DNA of 64,000 nt. It comes from Novosphingopyxis iocasae. GTDB taxonomy: Bacteria; Pseudomonadota; Alphaproteobacteria; Sphingomonadales; Sphingomonadaceae. The notes below the pieces were generated by a model, which saw only the letters and a list, made by a program, of their open reading frames with translations, was not told the origin of the DNA and did not search any database. Where the stretch lies: positions 333,001-397,000 of the forward strand of contig NZ_CP060495.1 of the NCBI RefSeq assembly GCF_014334095.1. Direction: 5' to 3'. Made by a program: the position numbers and the translations under genes. The stretch's first letter is position 1. Each line of letters opens with the position of its first letter. Shown piece by piece: positions 37,997 through 47,251 of this stretch.

Positions 37997-38817
37997 TGCG
38001 TCTCGCCTTGCTCCAGATGACGAGCGGCATTTCCGCCGCCGACAATGCTCGCGTGATCGCCGACGCGATGAACGAGGCGGCGGATGGCGGCGCGCAGGTG
38101 CTGCTGACACCGGAAATGACGCTGCTGCTCGATCGGGACAGGGAACGCGCGGATGTGCGCGCCGAGAATGACTATCCGGAGATCGCGAATTTGCGCGAAA
38201 AAGCGCGCGCACTCGGCATATGGCTGCATCTGGGTCTGCCGGTGGCAGAGGGTGGCAAACGCCGAAATCGTACCCTCGTGATCGCTCCCGATGGCACCAT
38301 TGCGGCGCGATACGACAAGATTCATCTGTTCGACGTCGATCTTTCTACCGGCGAAAGCTGGCGCGAATCGCGCGTTTATGAAGGCGGGGAGGGACCGGTG
38401 CTGGCGCAGACGGCAAATGTGCCGACGGGCCTGTCGATCTGTTACGACATTCGCTTTCCCGCGCTGTACCGCGCGCTGGCCGAGGGTGGCGCGCAGTTGC
38501 TCACCATCCCGGCGGCCTTCACCGTGCCGACGGGCCGCGCGCATTGGCATGTGCTGGCCCGTGCCCGCGCAATCGAAACCGGATGCTTCGTCGCCGCGCC
38601 CGCGCAGGTCGCCCGGCACGAAGACGGCCGCGAAACCTTTGGCCACAGCTTGGTCGTCGACCCCTGGGGCCATGTGCTGCTGGATATGGAAGAGCGCTGC
38701 GGCGTAGGCTTTGCGGACATCGACCTCGCCGCCGTCGAACGCGCGCGCACGCAAGTGCCCGCGCTCGCCAATGCCCGCCCGATCGGCGAAGTCCGCGCAA
38801 CTGCGCAGACGAATTGA
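37996..38817 (+). CDS. Carbon-nitrogen hydrolase (Nit/omega-amidase family)
   Basis: 273 aa of the nitrilase superfamily. The catalytic Glu-Lys-Cys set is visible in LLTPEMTLLL, YDKIHLFDVDLS and GLSICYDIRFPALYR. It is closest in pattern to the Nit1/NitA group, whose members hydrolyse deaminated glutathione or act as omega-amidases. That would fit its coupling to glutaredoxin. Substrate assignment is inference. A tRNA gene follows 34 bases later. Confidence 0.9.
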   Translation: MRLALLQMTSGISAADNARVIADAMNEAADGGAQVLLTPEMTLLLDRDRERADVRAENDYPEIANLREKARALGIWLHLGLPVAEGGKRRNRTLVIAPDGTIAARYDKIHLFDVDLSTGESWRESRVYEGGEGPVLAQTANVPTGLSICYDIRFPALYRALAEGGAQLLTIPAAFTVPTGRAHWHVLARARAIETGCFVAAPAQVARHEDGRETFGHSLVVDPWGHVLLDMEERCGVGFADIDLAAVERARTQVPALANARPIGEVRATAQTN

Positions 38818-38851
38818 CCCCTTGCACGCCCGCCCGTAAAAGACCCGCCGG

Positions 38852-38928
38852 GCGCCCGTAGCTCAGTCGGATAGAGCATCAGATTCCTAATCTGGGGGCC
38901 ACAGGTTCGAATCCTGTCGGGCGCACCA
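38852..38928 (+). tRNA. tRNA-Arg (anticodon CCU)
   Basis: A complete cloverleaf: acceptor GCGCCCG pairs with CGGGCGC, the D arm is GCTC/GAGC, the anticodon stem TCAGA/TCTGG holds loop TTCCTAA with anticodon CCT, and the T arm is ACAGG-TTCGAAT-CCTGT. CCA is encoded (38926-38928). This reads the AGG codon. No integrase lies beside it, although tRNA-Arg 3' ends are frequent attachment sites. Confidence 0.97.
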
Positions 38929-39036
38929 CATTCGTGGCTTGGCGTACATTAGGTACGTGTTGTTCTTGCCCGCGACGGCCCGTTGCTGATAGGGCGCGCC
39001 GAACTTAACGATTTTAAATCAAACAGGAAATAACCC

Positions 39037-39315
39037 ATGAAGAAATTCATCGCAGCCGCCTCCGTGACCGCGCTTATGGCGCTTGCCGCATGCAATGGTG
39101 CGAACGAAGAGCAGGCCGAGCAGCAGGATGATGTGACCGAAGCGCAGGGCGAAGTCATGGACGCGCAGGCGGGCGTTGCCGAAGCCAAGGCCGATCTGGC
39201 CGAGGAAAAGGCTGATATGGCGACCGATCAGGTCGGTGAAGCCCAGATGAACCAGACGTCTGACGCGATGGAGCAGAAGGCCGAGAAGCTGGAAGATACC
39301 GCGGACGGCATCTGA
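39037..39315 (+). CDS. Small acidic lipoprotein with coiled coil
   Basis: 92 aa. A signal peptide with lipobox ALAAC gives acylated Cys19. The mature chain is Ala/Glu/Asp/Gln-rich heptad sequence (EAQGEVMDAQAGVAEAKA, then LAEEKADM) that should form a helical coiled coil. The architecture is like the small Lpp-type or stress-induced lipoproteins, but I do not recognise a named family. A clear terminator follows, so it is a single-gene unit. Confidence 0.8.
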   Translation: MKKFIAAASVTALMALAACNGANEEQAEQQDDVTEAQGEVMDAQAGVAEAKADLAEEKADMATDQVGEAQMNQTSDAMEQKAEKLEDTADGI

Positions 39316-39360
39316 TCGTCATCGGCTCAGAATGACCGGGTGATCCAGAGGATCGCCTTG

Positions 39361-39396
39361 AAAGGCCCGCAAGCTGTTTGCGGGCCTTTCTTTTTT
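39361..39396 (+). terminator. Intrinsic terminator of the small lipoprotein gene
   Basis: AAAGGCCCGCAA (39361-39372) pairs perfectly with TTGCGGGCCTTT (39378-39389) across a five-base loop and is followed by CTTTTTT. Confidence 0.92.
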
Positions 39397-39425
39397 CACT
39401 GAGGTGGTATGGCTGCCGCAGCGGG

Positions 39426-40217
39426 TCAGCGGCCTTTGAATTCCGGCTTGCGCTTCTGCATGAAGGCAACGGCGCCTTCACGAAAATCCTCGGTGTCCCC
39501 GCAGATTTTCTGCGCCTCGGCCTCTGCCGCCATGGCATCGGCGAGGGTCAAATCCTGCGCCTTGCGAACCAGCTTGCGGATCTGGCCCATCGCAACCGTC
39601 GGTCCGGCGGCAAGGCGTGATGCGAGCGCCTGGGCTTCCTCCAGCACCTGGCTGTCGTCCACGCATCGATTGATCATGCCCAGTTCCAGCGCGCGGACCG
39701 CTGCAATACGCTCGCCCAGCAGCATCGCTTCCATCGCGGCGGGGATGCCGATCGCTTTGGGAATGATCCAGGTCGCGCCGCCGTCCGGCACCAGCCCGAT
39801 ATTGACGAACGCTTGCAGGAAATAGGCCGATCGCCCGGCGACGATAAGATCGCCGGCAAGCGCCAGGCTGCACCCGATACCGGCGGCAGCGCCATTGACC
39901 GCGGTGACGACCGGGATATCCAGCTCGGCAAGGGCAAGCATGCCCGGATTGAAATGTTCCTGCAGCGAGCGGCGCGAGGCATCGCCCGGCGATCCGCCGT
40001 CGAAGGTCCGCCCGGCAAGATCCGCTCCGGCGCAAAAACCGCGCCCTTCGCCGGTGATGACGAGCGCGCGCGCACCGCCGGGAACAAGCTGGGTAAGCGC
40101 ATCGCGAAATTCATCGAACGAAGCAGGCGTGACCGCGTTCAGCCGGTCCGGCCGGTTCAGCGTCAGGGTGGCGACGCCCTCCTCAATGACGAGCTTGATG
40201 GATTCATATTCCGGCAT
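39426..40217 (-). CDS. Enoyl-CoA hydratase/isomerase family protein (PaaG-like)
   Basis: 263-aa crotonase-fold enzyme. The oxyanion hole residues are in GEGRGFCAGADLAG and VNGAAAGIGCSLALAGD. In the catalytic position it has Asp in GLVPDGGATWIIPKAIG, as in the PaaG isomerase group, in place of the two Glu of true hydratases. This suggests an isomerase-type activity on an acyl-CoA, perhaps in aromatic or fatty-acid breakdown. No paa genes are nearby. The ATG at 40217 (MPEYESIKLVIEEG) has AGGAGAGAT upstream. Confidence 0.88.
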   Translation of the reverse strand: MPEYESIKLVIEEGVATLTLNRPDRLNAVTPASFDEFRDALTQLVPGGARALVITGEGRGFCAGADLAGRTFDGGSPGDASRRSLQEHFNPGMLALAELDIPVVTAVNGAAAGIGCSLALAGDLIVAGRSAYFLQAFVNIGLVPDGGATWIIPKAIGIPAAMEAMLLGERIAAVRALELGMINRCVDDSQVLEEAQALASRLAAGPTVAMGQIRKLVRKAQDLTLADAMAAEAEAQKICGDTEDFREGAVAFMQKRKPEFKGR

Positions 40218-40384
40218 CGATCTCTCCTGGGCTTTGCTGCGCTTCCGCCCGGTCTGTGGAAAGGCGGGCCGGATTGCAAGAGCGCGCCGCCACGCCTCGC
40301 ATGCCGCGGCGAATATGAACCGCAGCGCGATCCGTTTCTCCATTCTCGCGGCCGAGACCGCCGCCGGTCTTGTGCGTGACGCCC

Positions 40385-41263
40385 TCAGGCGCGCGGGTGG
40401 GCGTGCCGATAGATATCGAGCAGATGCGCCGCGTCGACCGCGGTGTAGATTTGCGTCGAACTCAGGCTGGCATGGCCGAGCAGTTCTTGCAGCGAGCGCA
40501 GGTCCGCGCCGCCCGCCAGCAGATGCGTCGCGAAGCTGTGACGCAGCGCGTGCGGGGTCAGCCGCTCGGACAGGCCAAGGCGACGGCGAGCCTGAAGCAC
40601 CGCCTGGCGCATAGCCGAGGGTTTCATCGGCCCACCGCGCGGCCCGCGAAACAGCGCCTCGTCCCTGGCGGCGGGGAAGGGCGTGGTTTCGGCATAATGC
40701 GCGACTGCCTCGCGCACGGCAGGGAGCAGCGGCACGATCCGCGTTTTGCCACGCTTGCCGGTAACGCGCAGTGTCTCGCCGAGCGGAAGATCGCCGCCGG
40801 TGAGCGACAGCGCCTCCGATATGCGCAGGCCGCAGCCATAAAGAAGCAGCAGCACGGCCCAATCCCGTGCCGCGATCCATGGCTCGCGCGCCGCCTCCGC
40901 CATGTCGGTGCCCAGCGCCATGATGTCGTCCGGACTGGCCGGGCGCGGCACGGTGCGCGCCGCTTTGGGCGCGCGGATGCGGGGGAGGGCGGCCTGATCT
41001 CCGCCGCAATATTTCAGGAAGGCACGCACTGCCGAAAGTTCACGCGCGGCCGACCGATTGCCGATCCCGTCGCTACGGCGATCTGCAAGAAAGTTTCTGA
41101 GGTCCGGCGCAGAAAGCATTGCAATATCTTGCTTTGAAGCGCTGCCGCCCAGATGTTCCATCAGTCGCTCGGCCGTCGAAACATAGGCGCGCACGGTATG
41201 GACGGACCGGCGGCGGTCATCGCGCAGATAGGCGCCATATTCGCGGATGAGCGGATGAGGCAT
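40385..41263 (-). CDS. xerC: Tyrosine recombinase XerC
   Basis: 292-aa partner of XerD in chromosome dimer resolution. Catalytic residues are Arg147 (YGCGLRISEAL), His238 and Arg241 (HALRHSFATHLL), His264 (LGHASLSST) and Tyr273 (IYTAV). The beta-strand Lys is in VTGKRGKTRIVPLL. The ATG at 41263 (MPHPLIREYGAYL) gives the normal length. It lies downstream of hemW and upstream of the PaaG-like gene. No phage or island genes surround it, so it is the housekeeping enzyme. Confidence 0.92.
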   Translation of the reverse strand: MPHPLIREYGAYLRDDRRRSVHTVRAYVSTAERLMEHLGGSASKQDIAMLSAPDLRNFLADRRSDGIGNRSAARELSAVRAFLKYCGGDQAALPRIRAPKAARTVPRPASPDDIMALGTDMAEAAREPWIAARDWAVLLLLYGCGLRISEALSLTGGDLPLGETLRVTGKRGKTRIVPLLPAVREAVAHYAETTPFPAARDEALFRGPRGGPMKPSAMRQAVLQARRRLGLSERLTPHALRHSFATHLLAGGADLRSLQELLGHASLSSTQIYTAVDAAHLLDIYRHAHPRA

Positions 41264-41301
41264 AACAGCATCCTTACCCCGGTTGTGACTGCATCGTAAG
41301 C

Positions 41302-41329
41302 CCTGAGCGAAGGGATGGCATCGCTCAGG
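41302..41329 (-). terminator. Hairpin at the hemW stop codon
   Basis: CCTGAGCGA (41302-41310) and TCGCTCAGG (41321-41329) form a nine-base stem with a ten-base loop that overlaps the hemW stop. There is no T run, so it may be a weak or Rho-assisted terminator, or only a stabilising stem between hemW and xerC. Confidence 0.4.
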
Positions 41330-42488
41330 CGGGGGCGGCCTCCGCTTCCACTGCGACCACTTCCGCCAGAATGGCATCCAGCAGCAGGCGGCCCGCTTCG
41401 GTCAGCGCCAGATGAGATTCCTCGTGCAAGAGCAGCCCGTGGCCCGCCAGACGATCGACCGCCTGGGCGTCTATCAGCGCATCTTCCGAAAAACCGAAGC
41501 GTGATGCCATGACGTCAAGCCGGACACCTTCCGTCAGCCTCAGCCCCATCAGCAAGGCCTCCACGGCCTGTTCGCCGCGTGAAAGCGCTGTTTCGGTGCG
41601 CAGGCCATGGCCGTTGCGCGCGACCGCACCGAGGTAGTTTTCCGGCTTGCGATGCCGTTCGGTGGCAAGATTCAGCCGCCGCCCGTGCGCGCCGGGGCCG
41701 ATGCCGGCATAATCGTGATAGCGCCAATAGGTGAGGTTGTGGCGGCTTTCCTGTCCGGCGCGTGCGTGGTTGCTGGTTTCATAGGCCGGCAGACCGGCGG
41801 CTGCCGTGCGTTCCTGCGTCAGCGCATAGAAGTCGGCCGCCACGTCGTCGTCCATCGGCTCAAAGGCCCCGCGTCGCACATCGGTGGCAAAGCGCGTACC
41901 CGGTTCGATGGTGAGCTGGTAGAGCGATAGATGCCCGGTGCCCAGCGACAGCGCGCGGGCGAGCTGCGCTTCCCACTCATCAAGCGTCTGGCCGGGCAGG
42001 GCATAGATCAAATCGAAGCTGACGCGGCCGAACTGCGCCTGCGCCATATCCAGCGCGGCGAGCCCTTCCGCAGCGCCGTGTGCGCGGCCCAGAAACCGCA
42101 GCGCATCATCCTCGAAGCTCTGCAGGCCGAGCGAGACCCGGTTGACGCCCGCCGCCGCAAGATCGCTAAAGCGCGCCGCCTCCACCGAGCTGGGATTGGC
42201 CTCCAGCGTGATTTCGATATCGTCCGCGGGCGTCCAGTACGTGGTCGCCTGATCGATCAGCCGCGCAACCAGCGTCGGCGGCATCAGTGACGGCGTGCCG
42301 CCACCGAAGAAGATCGAGCCGAGTTCGCGCCCGGCCAGCAACGCGGCTTCGTGCGCCATATCGGCCAGCAGCGCTTCACCCATGGCGTCATCATCCATGT
42401 TCGCGCGGACATGGCTGTTGAAGTCGCAATAGGGGCATTTGCTGACGCAGAAGGGCCAGTGGATGTAGAGGGCGAGAGGGGACGTCAC
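41325..42488 (-). CDS. hemW: HemW-type radical SAM protein (heme chaperone)
   Basis: 387 aa. The radical SAM cluster is YIHWPFCVSKCPYCDFNSH (CxxxCxxC), followed by FFGGGTPSLM and the SLGLQSFEDDALRFLGR motif. HemW proteins were long annotated as oxygen-independent coproporphyrinogen oxidase but lack the residues needed for that activity and carry heme to acceptors. The start is a GTG at 42488 (VTSPLALYIHW). In alphaproteobacteria hemW usually follows rdgB; here rdgB-rph lie just upstream, separated by the CAP lipoprotein gene on the other strand. Confidence 0.94.
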   Translation of the reverse strand: MTSPLALYIHWPFCVSKCPYCDFNSHVRANMDDDAMGEALLADMAHEAALLAGRELGSIFFGGGTPSLMPPTLVARLIDQATTYWTPADDIEITLEANPSSVEAARFSDLAAAGVNRVSLGLQSFEDDALRFLGRAHGAAEGLAALDMAQAQFGRVSFDLIYALPGQTLDEWEAQLARALSLGTGHLSLYQLTIEPGTRFATDVRRGAFEPMDDDVAADFYALTQERTAAAGLPAYETSNHARAGQESRHNLTYWRYHDYAGIGPGAHGRRLNLATERHRKPENYLGAVARNGHGLRTETALSRGEQAVEALLMGLRLTEGVRLDVMASRFGFSEDALIDAQAVDRLAGHGLLLHEESHLALTEAGRLLLDAILAEVVAVEAEAAPA

Positions 42489-42584
42489 GGCGCCCCCATA
42501 TCCGTTCGCCCGGCGGTTGTCGAAGCCTGACCGGTAGCGGTGCGTTCGCTTGCCGTTCAGCCAGGCTGTGCCCAGATCGGAGTC

Positions 42585-43154
42585 ATGAAAGCTATTCTCC
42601 TCCCGCTCGCCCTGCTGCTCGGCGCCTGCTCCCCGCCTGTCGCCAGCATGCCGCAGAGCGAGGCACCGGCGGTAATAACCGAGCGGATGCCAGGTGGCCC
42701 GCCGCCAGCGCGTGGCGAACAGTTACTGCGTGACGTCATGCTGTCACGCCAGAACGCTGCACGCCGCGCGGTGGATGCGCCGCCGTTGGTCTGGAATGAG
42801 GCGCTGGTCGCGTCGGCGCGAAGCTATGCGCGCGAACTGGCGGCAAGCGGTCGTTTCGAACATGCCCGGCAAAGCGGCGTGCCGCAGGGCGAAAATTTGT
42901 GGATCGGGACGCGCGGCGCCTTTTCCTATCGCGAAATGGTTGATGCGTGGATTGCCGAGCGGGCCGATTATGTGCCCGGACCGGTGCCGCAGAACAGCCG
43001 CAACGGCAAACCGGTGGGCCATTACACGCAGATGATCTGGCGCAGCACGCGCGCTGTGGGCTGCGCGGTTGCCGCCAACCGGCAGAACGAAGTGCTGGTC
43101 TGCCGCTATTCGCCCGCGGGCAATGTGGTGGGACGGCGGCCCGATATGGGGTGA
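42585..43154 (+). CDS. CAP/SCP-domain lipoprotein
   Basis: 189 aa with lipobox LLLGAC (Cys15). The CAP (cysteine-rich secretory, PR-1) domain shows FEHARQSGVPQGENLWIGT and GHYTQMIWRSTRAVGCAVA, which hold the conserved His-Glu-His cavity residues, and ends in CRYSPAGNVVG. Bacterial CAP proteins bind lipids or other ligands in the envelope; enzymatic activity is doubtful. The ATG at 42585 starts the signal peptide MKAILLPLALL. It interrupts the usual rdgB-hemW series on the opposite strand. Confidence 0.88.
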   Translation: MKAILLPLALLLGACSPPVASMPQSEAPAVITERMPGGPPPARGEQLLRDVMLSRQNAARRAVDAPPLVWNEALVASARSYARELAASGRFEHARQSGVPQGENLWIGTRGAFSYREMVDAWIAERADYVPGPVPQNSRNGKPVGHYTQMIWRSTRAVGCAVAANRQNEVLVCRYSPAGNVVGRRPDMG

Positions 43155-43181
43155 TCGACGTCATCGACCGTAGGTACCAAG

Positions 43182-43230
43182 CCTATCGAAGCATGCTTCT
43201 CGATCGAGAGGCGCTTTCGACAAGCTCAGG
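43182..43230. repeat. Diverged intergenic palindrome, CCTGAGCTTGTCGAAGG family
   Basis: The right arm CTTTCGACAAGCTCAGG (43214-43230) matches the family; the left arm CCTATCGAAGC is shortened and mutated. The centre TTCTCGATCGAGAGGCG resembles the centre of the copy at 19382-19437. It sits between the convergent CAP and rdgB genes. Confidence 0.7.
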
Positions 43231-43253
43231 GCTACGGGTTCGGCGGGAATCCC

Positions 43254-43880
43254 TCAGAAAACCGCGCCGACCAGCTTGGCAAAGGCATCGGCGCGGTGGT
43301 CGATCTCCTGCTTTTCCGCCGGGTCCATTTGACCGAAGGTGCGCGTTTCGCCGTCGATCATGAACACCGGATCATAGCCGAAACCACGGTCTCCGCGCGG
43401 GGGCCAGACGAGCGTGCCGGGCACCGAGCCCGCGAAGACCTCCTCATGCCCATCGGGCCAGACCAGCGCGAGCGTGCTGTGGAAGCTGGCCGAACGATCG
43501 ACGTCCGGGCCGTGTTCGGCAAGTTTGCCCTCCACCTTGCCCATCGCCATGTACCAATCGCGGCCCGGCCCTCCCTCGAACCAGCTCTTTTCCGCCCAGT
43601 CGGCGGTGTAGACGCCGGGCGCATCGCCCAGCGCCTTCACGCACAGTCCGCTATCGTCCGCCAGCGCCACCGTGCCGGTGGCCGAAACCGCCGCACGCGC
43701 CTTGATCAGCGCGTTTTCCACAAAGCTCGTACCGGTCTCGTCCGGCTCTGGCAGGTTCAGCTGTCCGGCGGAAACCGGCGTCATGCCATAGGGGCCAAGC
43801 AGCGCGGTAATCTCGCGCAGCTTGCCCTCATTATGCGTGGCGATGATGAGATCGCCGGGGACGAGCTTACGATGGGCCAA
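43254..43880 (-). CDS. rdgB: dITP/XTP pyrophosphatase
   Basis: Removes non-canonical purine triphosphates to protect DNA. The 208-aa sequence has the substrate motif [31 protein letters not shown], and FGYDPVF near the C-terminus. The start is a TTG at 43880 ([15 protein letters not shown]): AAAGGAG lies seven bases upstream, and no suitable ATG exists in that place; an ATG at 43994 would lie inside rph. The gene follows rph by 22 bases. Confidence 0.94.
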   Translation of the reverse strand: MAHRKLVPGDLIIATHNEGKLREITALLGPYGMTPVSAGQLNLPEPDETGTSFVENALIKARAAVSATGTVALADDSGLCVKALGDAPGVYTADWAEKSWFEGGPGRDWYMAMGKVEGKLAEHGPDVDRSASFHSTLALVWPDGHEEVFAGSVPGTLVWPPRGDRGFGYDPVFMIDGETRTFGQMDPAEKQEIDHRADAFAKLVGAVF

Positions 43881-43902
43881 GGCGGCTCTCCTTTCGGATC
43901 GA

Positions 43903-44619
43903 TTATCCTTTGACGGCAGCCTCTTGTGCCTTGAAGATCTGATCGCATCCGAGCTTGGCAAGGCGCAGAAGACGCAGCAGGCCCTCCTCGTCATAGGTTG
44001 CGCCCTCGGCCGTGGCCTGTACCTCGGCGATGCGGCCGCCCTCGATCAGCACGAAATTGGCGTCGGCATCCGCGTTCGAATCCTCGGCATAATCGAGGTC
44101 CAGCACCGGCGTGCCCTGATAGATGCCGCAGCTAACCGCGGCGATCTTCGCCTCGATCGGGTCCTGCGCAATCAGGCCGCGCTTCAGCAGGCCGTCGACG
44201 GCAAGGCGCATCGCCACCCACGCGCCGGAGATCGACGCGGTGCGGGTGCCGCCATCGGCTTGGATCACATCGCAATCGAGCGTGATCTGATGCTCACCGA
44301 GCTTCTTCATGTCTACGACAGAGCGTAAGCTTCGTCCGATAAGGCGCTGAATTTCCTGCGTCCGTCCGGACTGCTTGCCCTTGGCCGCTTCGCGCATCCC
44401 GCGGGTATGCGTGGCGCGCGGGAGCATGGAATATTCGCCCGTCACCCAGCCTTCGCCCTTGCCGCGCATCCACGGCGGCAGCCGGTCTTCGACGCTGGCG
44501 GTGCACAGCACGCGGGTATCGCCGAAGCTGACGAGGCAGGAGCCTTCGGCATGTTTGGTGAAGCCGGTTTCGAAGCTGAGGGCACGCATTTCATCGGCGG
44601 CGCGGGAAGAGGGGCGCAT
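43903..44619 (-). CDS. rph: Ribonuclease PH
   Basis: Phosphate-dependent 3' exoribonuclease that trims tRNA precursors, 238 aa. Signatures are [57 protein letters not shown] and the phosphate-site [10 protein letters not shown]-type segment. It is divergent from hrcA and forms rph-rdgB, a standard alphaproteobacterial block. Confidence 0.97.
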   Translation of the reverse strand: MRPSSRAADEMRALSFETGFTKHAEGSCLVSFGDTRVLCTASVEDRLPPWMRGKGEGWVTGEYSMLPRATHTRGMREAAKGKQSGRTQEIQRLIGRSLRSVVDMKKLGEHQITLDCDVIQADGGTRTASISGAWVAMRLAVDGLLKRGLIAQDPIEAKIAAVSCGIYQGTPVLDLDYAEDSNADADANFVLIEGGRIAEVQATAEGATYDEEGLLRLLRLAKLGCDQIFKAQEAAVKG

Positions 44620-44739
44620 GGGAATCTCCTGATTGGGTTGGGGCGGCTTTAGGGAAGGGGCGGCGCTGTTGCTAGAGCTGTGCGCAAAGTGCGACGTTCC
44701 GGATTTGGCGTCTCAGCTTTCATCGCCTATCTTGGCCAA

Positions 44740-45783
44740 ATGAACACGCCGCCCATTTCCGAACTGACCGACCGCACGCGCGATATCTTCCGCAGCGTCG
44801 TCGAGGCCTATCTCGAAAGCGGGCAGCCGGTGGGATCGCGCACGATCAGCCGCGCCTCCGCGCTGGGCCTGTCGCCCGCCACGATCCGCAATGTGATGCA
44901 GGATCTGGAGGAGATCGGCCTGCTCGCCGCGCCGCATACCAGCGCCGGGCGGCTTCCGACCGACCTCGGCCTGCGCCTGTTCGTCGACGGCATGATGCAG
45001 GTGGCCGAACCTTCGGACGAGGAGCGCCAGGCGATCGAATCGCAGCTGAGCGGGTCCGGCCCGATCGAGCAGGCGCTGGCCTCTGCTACGGCGATGCTGT
45101 CCGGCCTGTCGAGCTGCGCGGGGATCGTACAGGTGCCCAAGCGCGAGCCGCGCTTGAAGCAGTTCGGTTTTGCGCGCCTGTCGGACACGCAGCTGATCGC
45201 GGTGCTGGTGGGCGAGGATGGCAGCGTGGAAAATCGGCTGGTCGAGCCGCCGCCGGGTGTAACCGACGCCACGCTGGCCGAGGCGTCCAACTATCTCACC
45301 AAACATCTGGCGGGCCTCACTCTGTCCGAAGCGCTGGAGCGGCTGGACGGGGATATCCGCAATCACAAGGCCGCGCTGGACCGCGCGAGCGCCGATCTGG
45401 TGCGCGAGGGGCTCGCTACCTGGAGCCTCGACGGGCGGGACCGGCCGGTGCTGATCGTGCGCGGACAGGCACGCTTGCTGGACGAAAGCAGCGCCGCCGA
45501 TCTGGACCGGGTGCGCCAGTTGCTCGACGAGATCGAGAGCGAGGAAGAGATCGCCCGTCTGATCGACAGCGCGCGCGAGGCGGCGGCCACCAAGATCTTC
45601 ATCGGATCGGAGAACAAGCTGTTCTCGCTCAGCGGCTCTTCCGTCATCGCCGCGCCCTATAAGGATAATGCAGGGCGGATCGTCGGAGTTGTCGGCGTTA
45701 TTGGCCCCACGCGCTTGAACTACGCGCGCATCGTGCCCATGGTGGATTTCACCGCGCGGGCGCTCTCGCGCCTCGTCGATTGA
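44740..45783 (+). CDS. hrcA: Heat-shock repressor HrcA
   Basis: Negative regulator of groESL (and sometimes dnaK) that binds CIRCE elements. The 347-aa sequence has the N-terminal winged helix (RSVVEAYLESGQPVGSRTIS, then SPATIRNVMQDLEEIGLL) and the conserved C-terminal stretch FIGSENKLFSLSGSSVIAAPY and VGVIGPTRLNYARIVPMV. The ATG at 44740 (MNTPPISELTDR) is used; one 20 codons earlier lies in the promoter region. It is followed by grpE after 54 bases. I see no CIRCE upstream of hrcA, grpE or dnaK here, so the main target is likely elsewhere. Confidence 0.96.
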   Translation: MNTPPISELTDRTRDIFRSVVEAYLESGQPVGSRTISRASALGLSPATIRNVMQDLEEIGLLAAPHTSAGRLPTDLGLRLFVDGMMQVAEPSDEERQAIESQLSGSGPIEQALASATAMLSGLSSCAGIVQVPKREPRLKQFGFARLSDTQLIAVLVGEDGSVENRLVEPPPGVTDATLAEASNYLTKHLAGLTLSEALERLDGDIRNHKAALDRASADLVREGLATWSLDGRDRPVLIVRGQARLLDESSAADLDRVRQLLDEIESEEEIARLIDSAREAAATKIFIGSENKLFSLSGSSVIAAPYKDNAGRIVGVVGVIGPTRLNYARIVPMVDFTARALSRLVD

Positions 45784-45837
45784 TCCTCGATCGAGCGTCC
45801 CCGCGCCACCTCAATTCAACCGAAAGAACCTGGAAAC

Positions 45838-46413
45838 ATGGCCGAAGACAAGCAGATGGACGAAGCTGCCGAGAAAGAACTGGAAGGCGTGCCGGAAGAG
45901 CTGCGCGAAGAAACCGCCGACGGCTCGCCCGAGCTACAGGAGCATGACCGGCTGGCCGAGCTGGAAAATCAGCTCGCCGAGGCCAAACAGAATGTGCTCT
46001 ATGCTCAGGCCGAGACGCAGAACGTGCGTCGCCGCGCGGAAAAGGACGCGGCCGACGCGCGCAATTATGCCGCAACCGGCTTCGCCCGCGACGTGCTGTC
46101 GGTGAACGACAATCTGCAACGCGCGCTCGATGCGATCCCCAAGGAAATCCGCGACGAAGAGAAGTGGAAGGGCCTGATCACCGGCATCGAAGCCACTGGC
46201 CGAGAGCTGGAAAATGTGTTCGGCAAACACGGCATTACGCGCGTGGCCGCCAAGGGCCTGCCGCTCGACCCCAATGTCCATCAGGCGATGATGGAAATCC
46301 CGAGCGACGAGGCGGAGCCGGGCACCGTGGTGCAGGAAATCCAGGCCGGCTATATGATCAAGGACCGTCTGCTGCGCCCTGCGCTGGTGGGCGTGGCGAA
46401 GAAGCCGGACTGA
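45838..46413 (+). CDS. grpE: Nucleotide exchange factor GrpE
   Basis: Releases ADP from DnaK and acts as thermosensor. The 191-aa protein has an acidic N-terminus, a long helix (LAELENQLAEAKQNVLYAQA) and the C-terminal beta domain with GKHGITRVAAKGLPLDPNVH and VVQEIQAGYMIKDRLLRPAL. Immediately follows hrcA. A stem-loop follows the stop. Confidence 0.97.
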   Translation: MAEDKQMDEAAEKELEGVPEELREETADGSPELQEHDRLAELENQLAEAKQNVLYAQAETQNVRRRAEKDAADARNYAATGFARDVLSVNDNLQRALDAIPKEIRDEEKWKGLITGIEATGRELENVFGKHGITRVAAKGLPLDPNVHQAMMEIPSDEAEPGTVVQEIQAGYMIKDRLLRPALVGVAKKPD

Positions 46414-46435
46414 TCTTCCGACAGTTCATCCACTT

Positions 46436-46470
46436 GGTTCCTTCCCGCTCGATTGCGGCGGGAAGGAACC
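46436..46470 (+). terminator. Stem-loop after grpE
   Basis: GGTTCCTTCCCG (46436-46447) pairs with CGGGAAGGAACC (46459-46470), a perfect 12-base stem with an 11-base loop. No T run follows, so it may be a weak terminator or a stabilising structure between grpE and the next gene. Confidence 0.5.
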
Positions 46471-46515
46471 TAGGATCGCTTCCGCCCGTTGCCGCCGCGT
46501 AACGAACAGGAGCGT

Positions 46516-47226
46516 ATGTCCATGTCAGTTCTTATCAGCCGCCTCGAAGGCCCCCTCCGCCGCCGCGCATTCATCGGCGGCGGCGTCATGACATCGGCGG
46601 CGCTGCTGCTGACCGGCTGCCAATCGCTGCCGGGTTTCAGCCTGAACGAGGCGGTGCGCCGGCTGCTGACGATCAGTTCGCAAAATGCGTTCGCGCAGCT
46701 GCTCCAGCCGGGCGGCTTTTACGACAACGAGCTGGACCGCATCCCGCTGCCCGCGCAATTCGGGGAGGGCGGTGCGATCCTGGGCGCGGTGCTGCGCAGC
46801 CCGGCCTTTCGCGATCGGCTGCAACGCCAGCTCAACATCGCCGCGGCGCAAGGGGCCGAGCGGGCGGCGCCGTTGGTGACGGACGCGATCCGCAATGCCA
46901 GCTTCGCCGATGCCACTGCGATCGTGCGTGGGGGCCCACGTGCGGCGACCGATTATCTGCGCGGCAATCTGGGCAATGCGCTGATTACCGCCATGGTGCC
47001 GGAAATCGGCGGCGCCTTGCGCCTCGCCCAGAACGATATCGTCGCGCAGGCGATCCGCGCGGTCAGCGGTGTCGACGTGCAGGGTATCGCCACCAGCGTC
47101 GGCCGGGCGGCGAACGATGTGATCTGGAACGCCATCGGACGCGAGGAAGCCGATATTCGCGCCAATCCGCGCGCCACGAACGATCCGCTGCTGATCGGCG
47201 TCTTCGGACTAAACGGCGCGCTGTAG
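46516..47226 (+). CDS. DUF4197 lipoprotein with twin-arginine-like signal
   Basis: 236 aa. The N-terminus has RRRAFIGGGVMTSAALLLTGC, which combines a possible twin-arginine motif with a lipobox (Cys near residue 35). The mature part fits DUF4197: FSLNEAVRRLLTISSQNAF, then TDYLRGNLGNALITAMVPEI. The function is unknown. Two ATGs (46516, 46522) compete after AGGAG; I give the first. Confidence 0.8.
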   Translation: MSMSVLISRLEGPLRRRAFIGGGVMTSAALLLTGCQSLPGFSLNEAVRRLLTISSQNAFAQLLQPGGFYDNELDRIPLPAQFGEGGAILGAVLRSPAFRDRLQRQLNIAAAQGAERAAPLVTDAIRNASFADATAIVRGGPRAATDYLRGNLGNALITAMVPEIGGALRLAQNDIVAQAIRAVSGVDVQGIATSVGRAANDVIWNAIGREEADIRANPRATNDPLLIGVFGLNGAL

Positions 47227-47251
47227 CTCTTCGCTCGCCGCTCCGTCGGGA

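Noticed and set aside
31535-41263. Two tyrosine recombinases as signs of a mobile element around the tRNA-Arg gene
   Set aside because: Both match housekeeping XerC/XerD in length and context; no excisionase, phage genes or direct repeat of the tRNA 3' end was seen.
42511-42528. TTGTCGAAGCCTGA upstream of the CAP gene as another palindrome copy
   Set aside because: Only a partial arm matches and there is no opposite arm, so it is not counted as a repeat.
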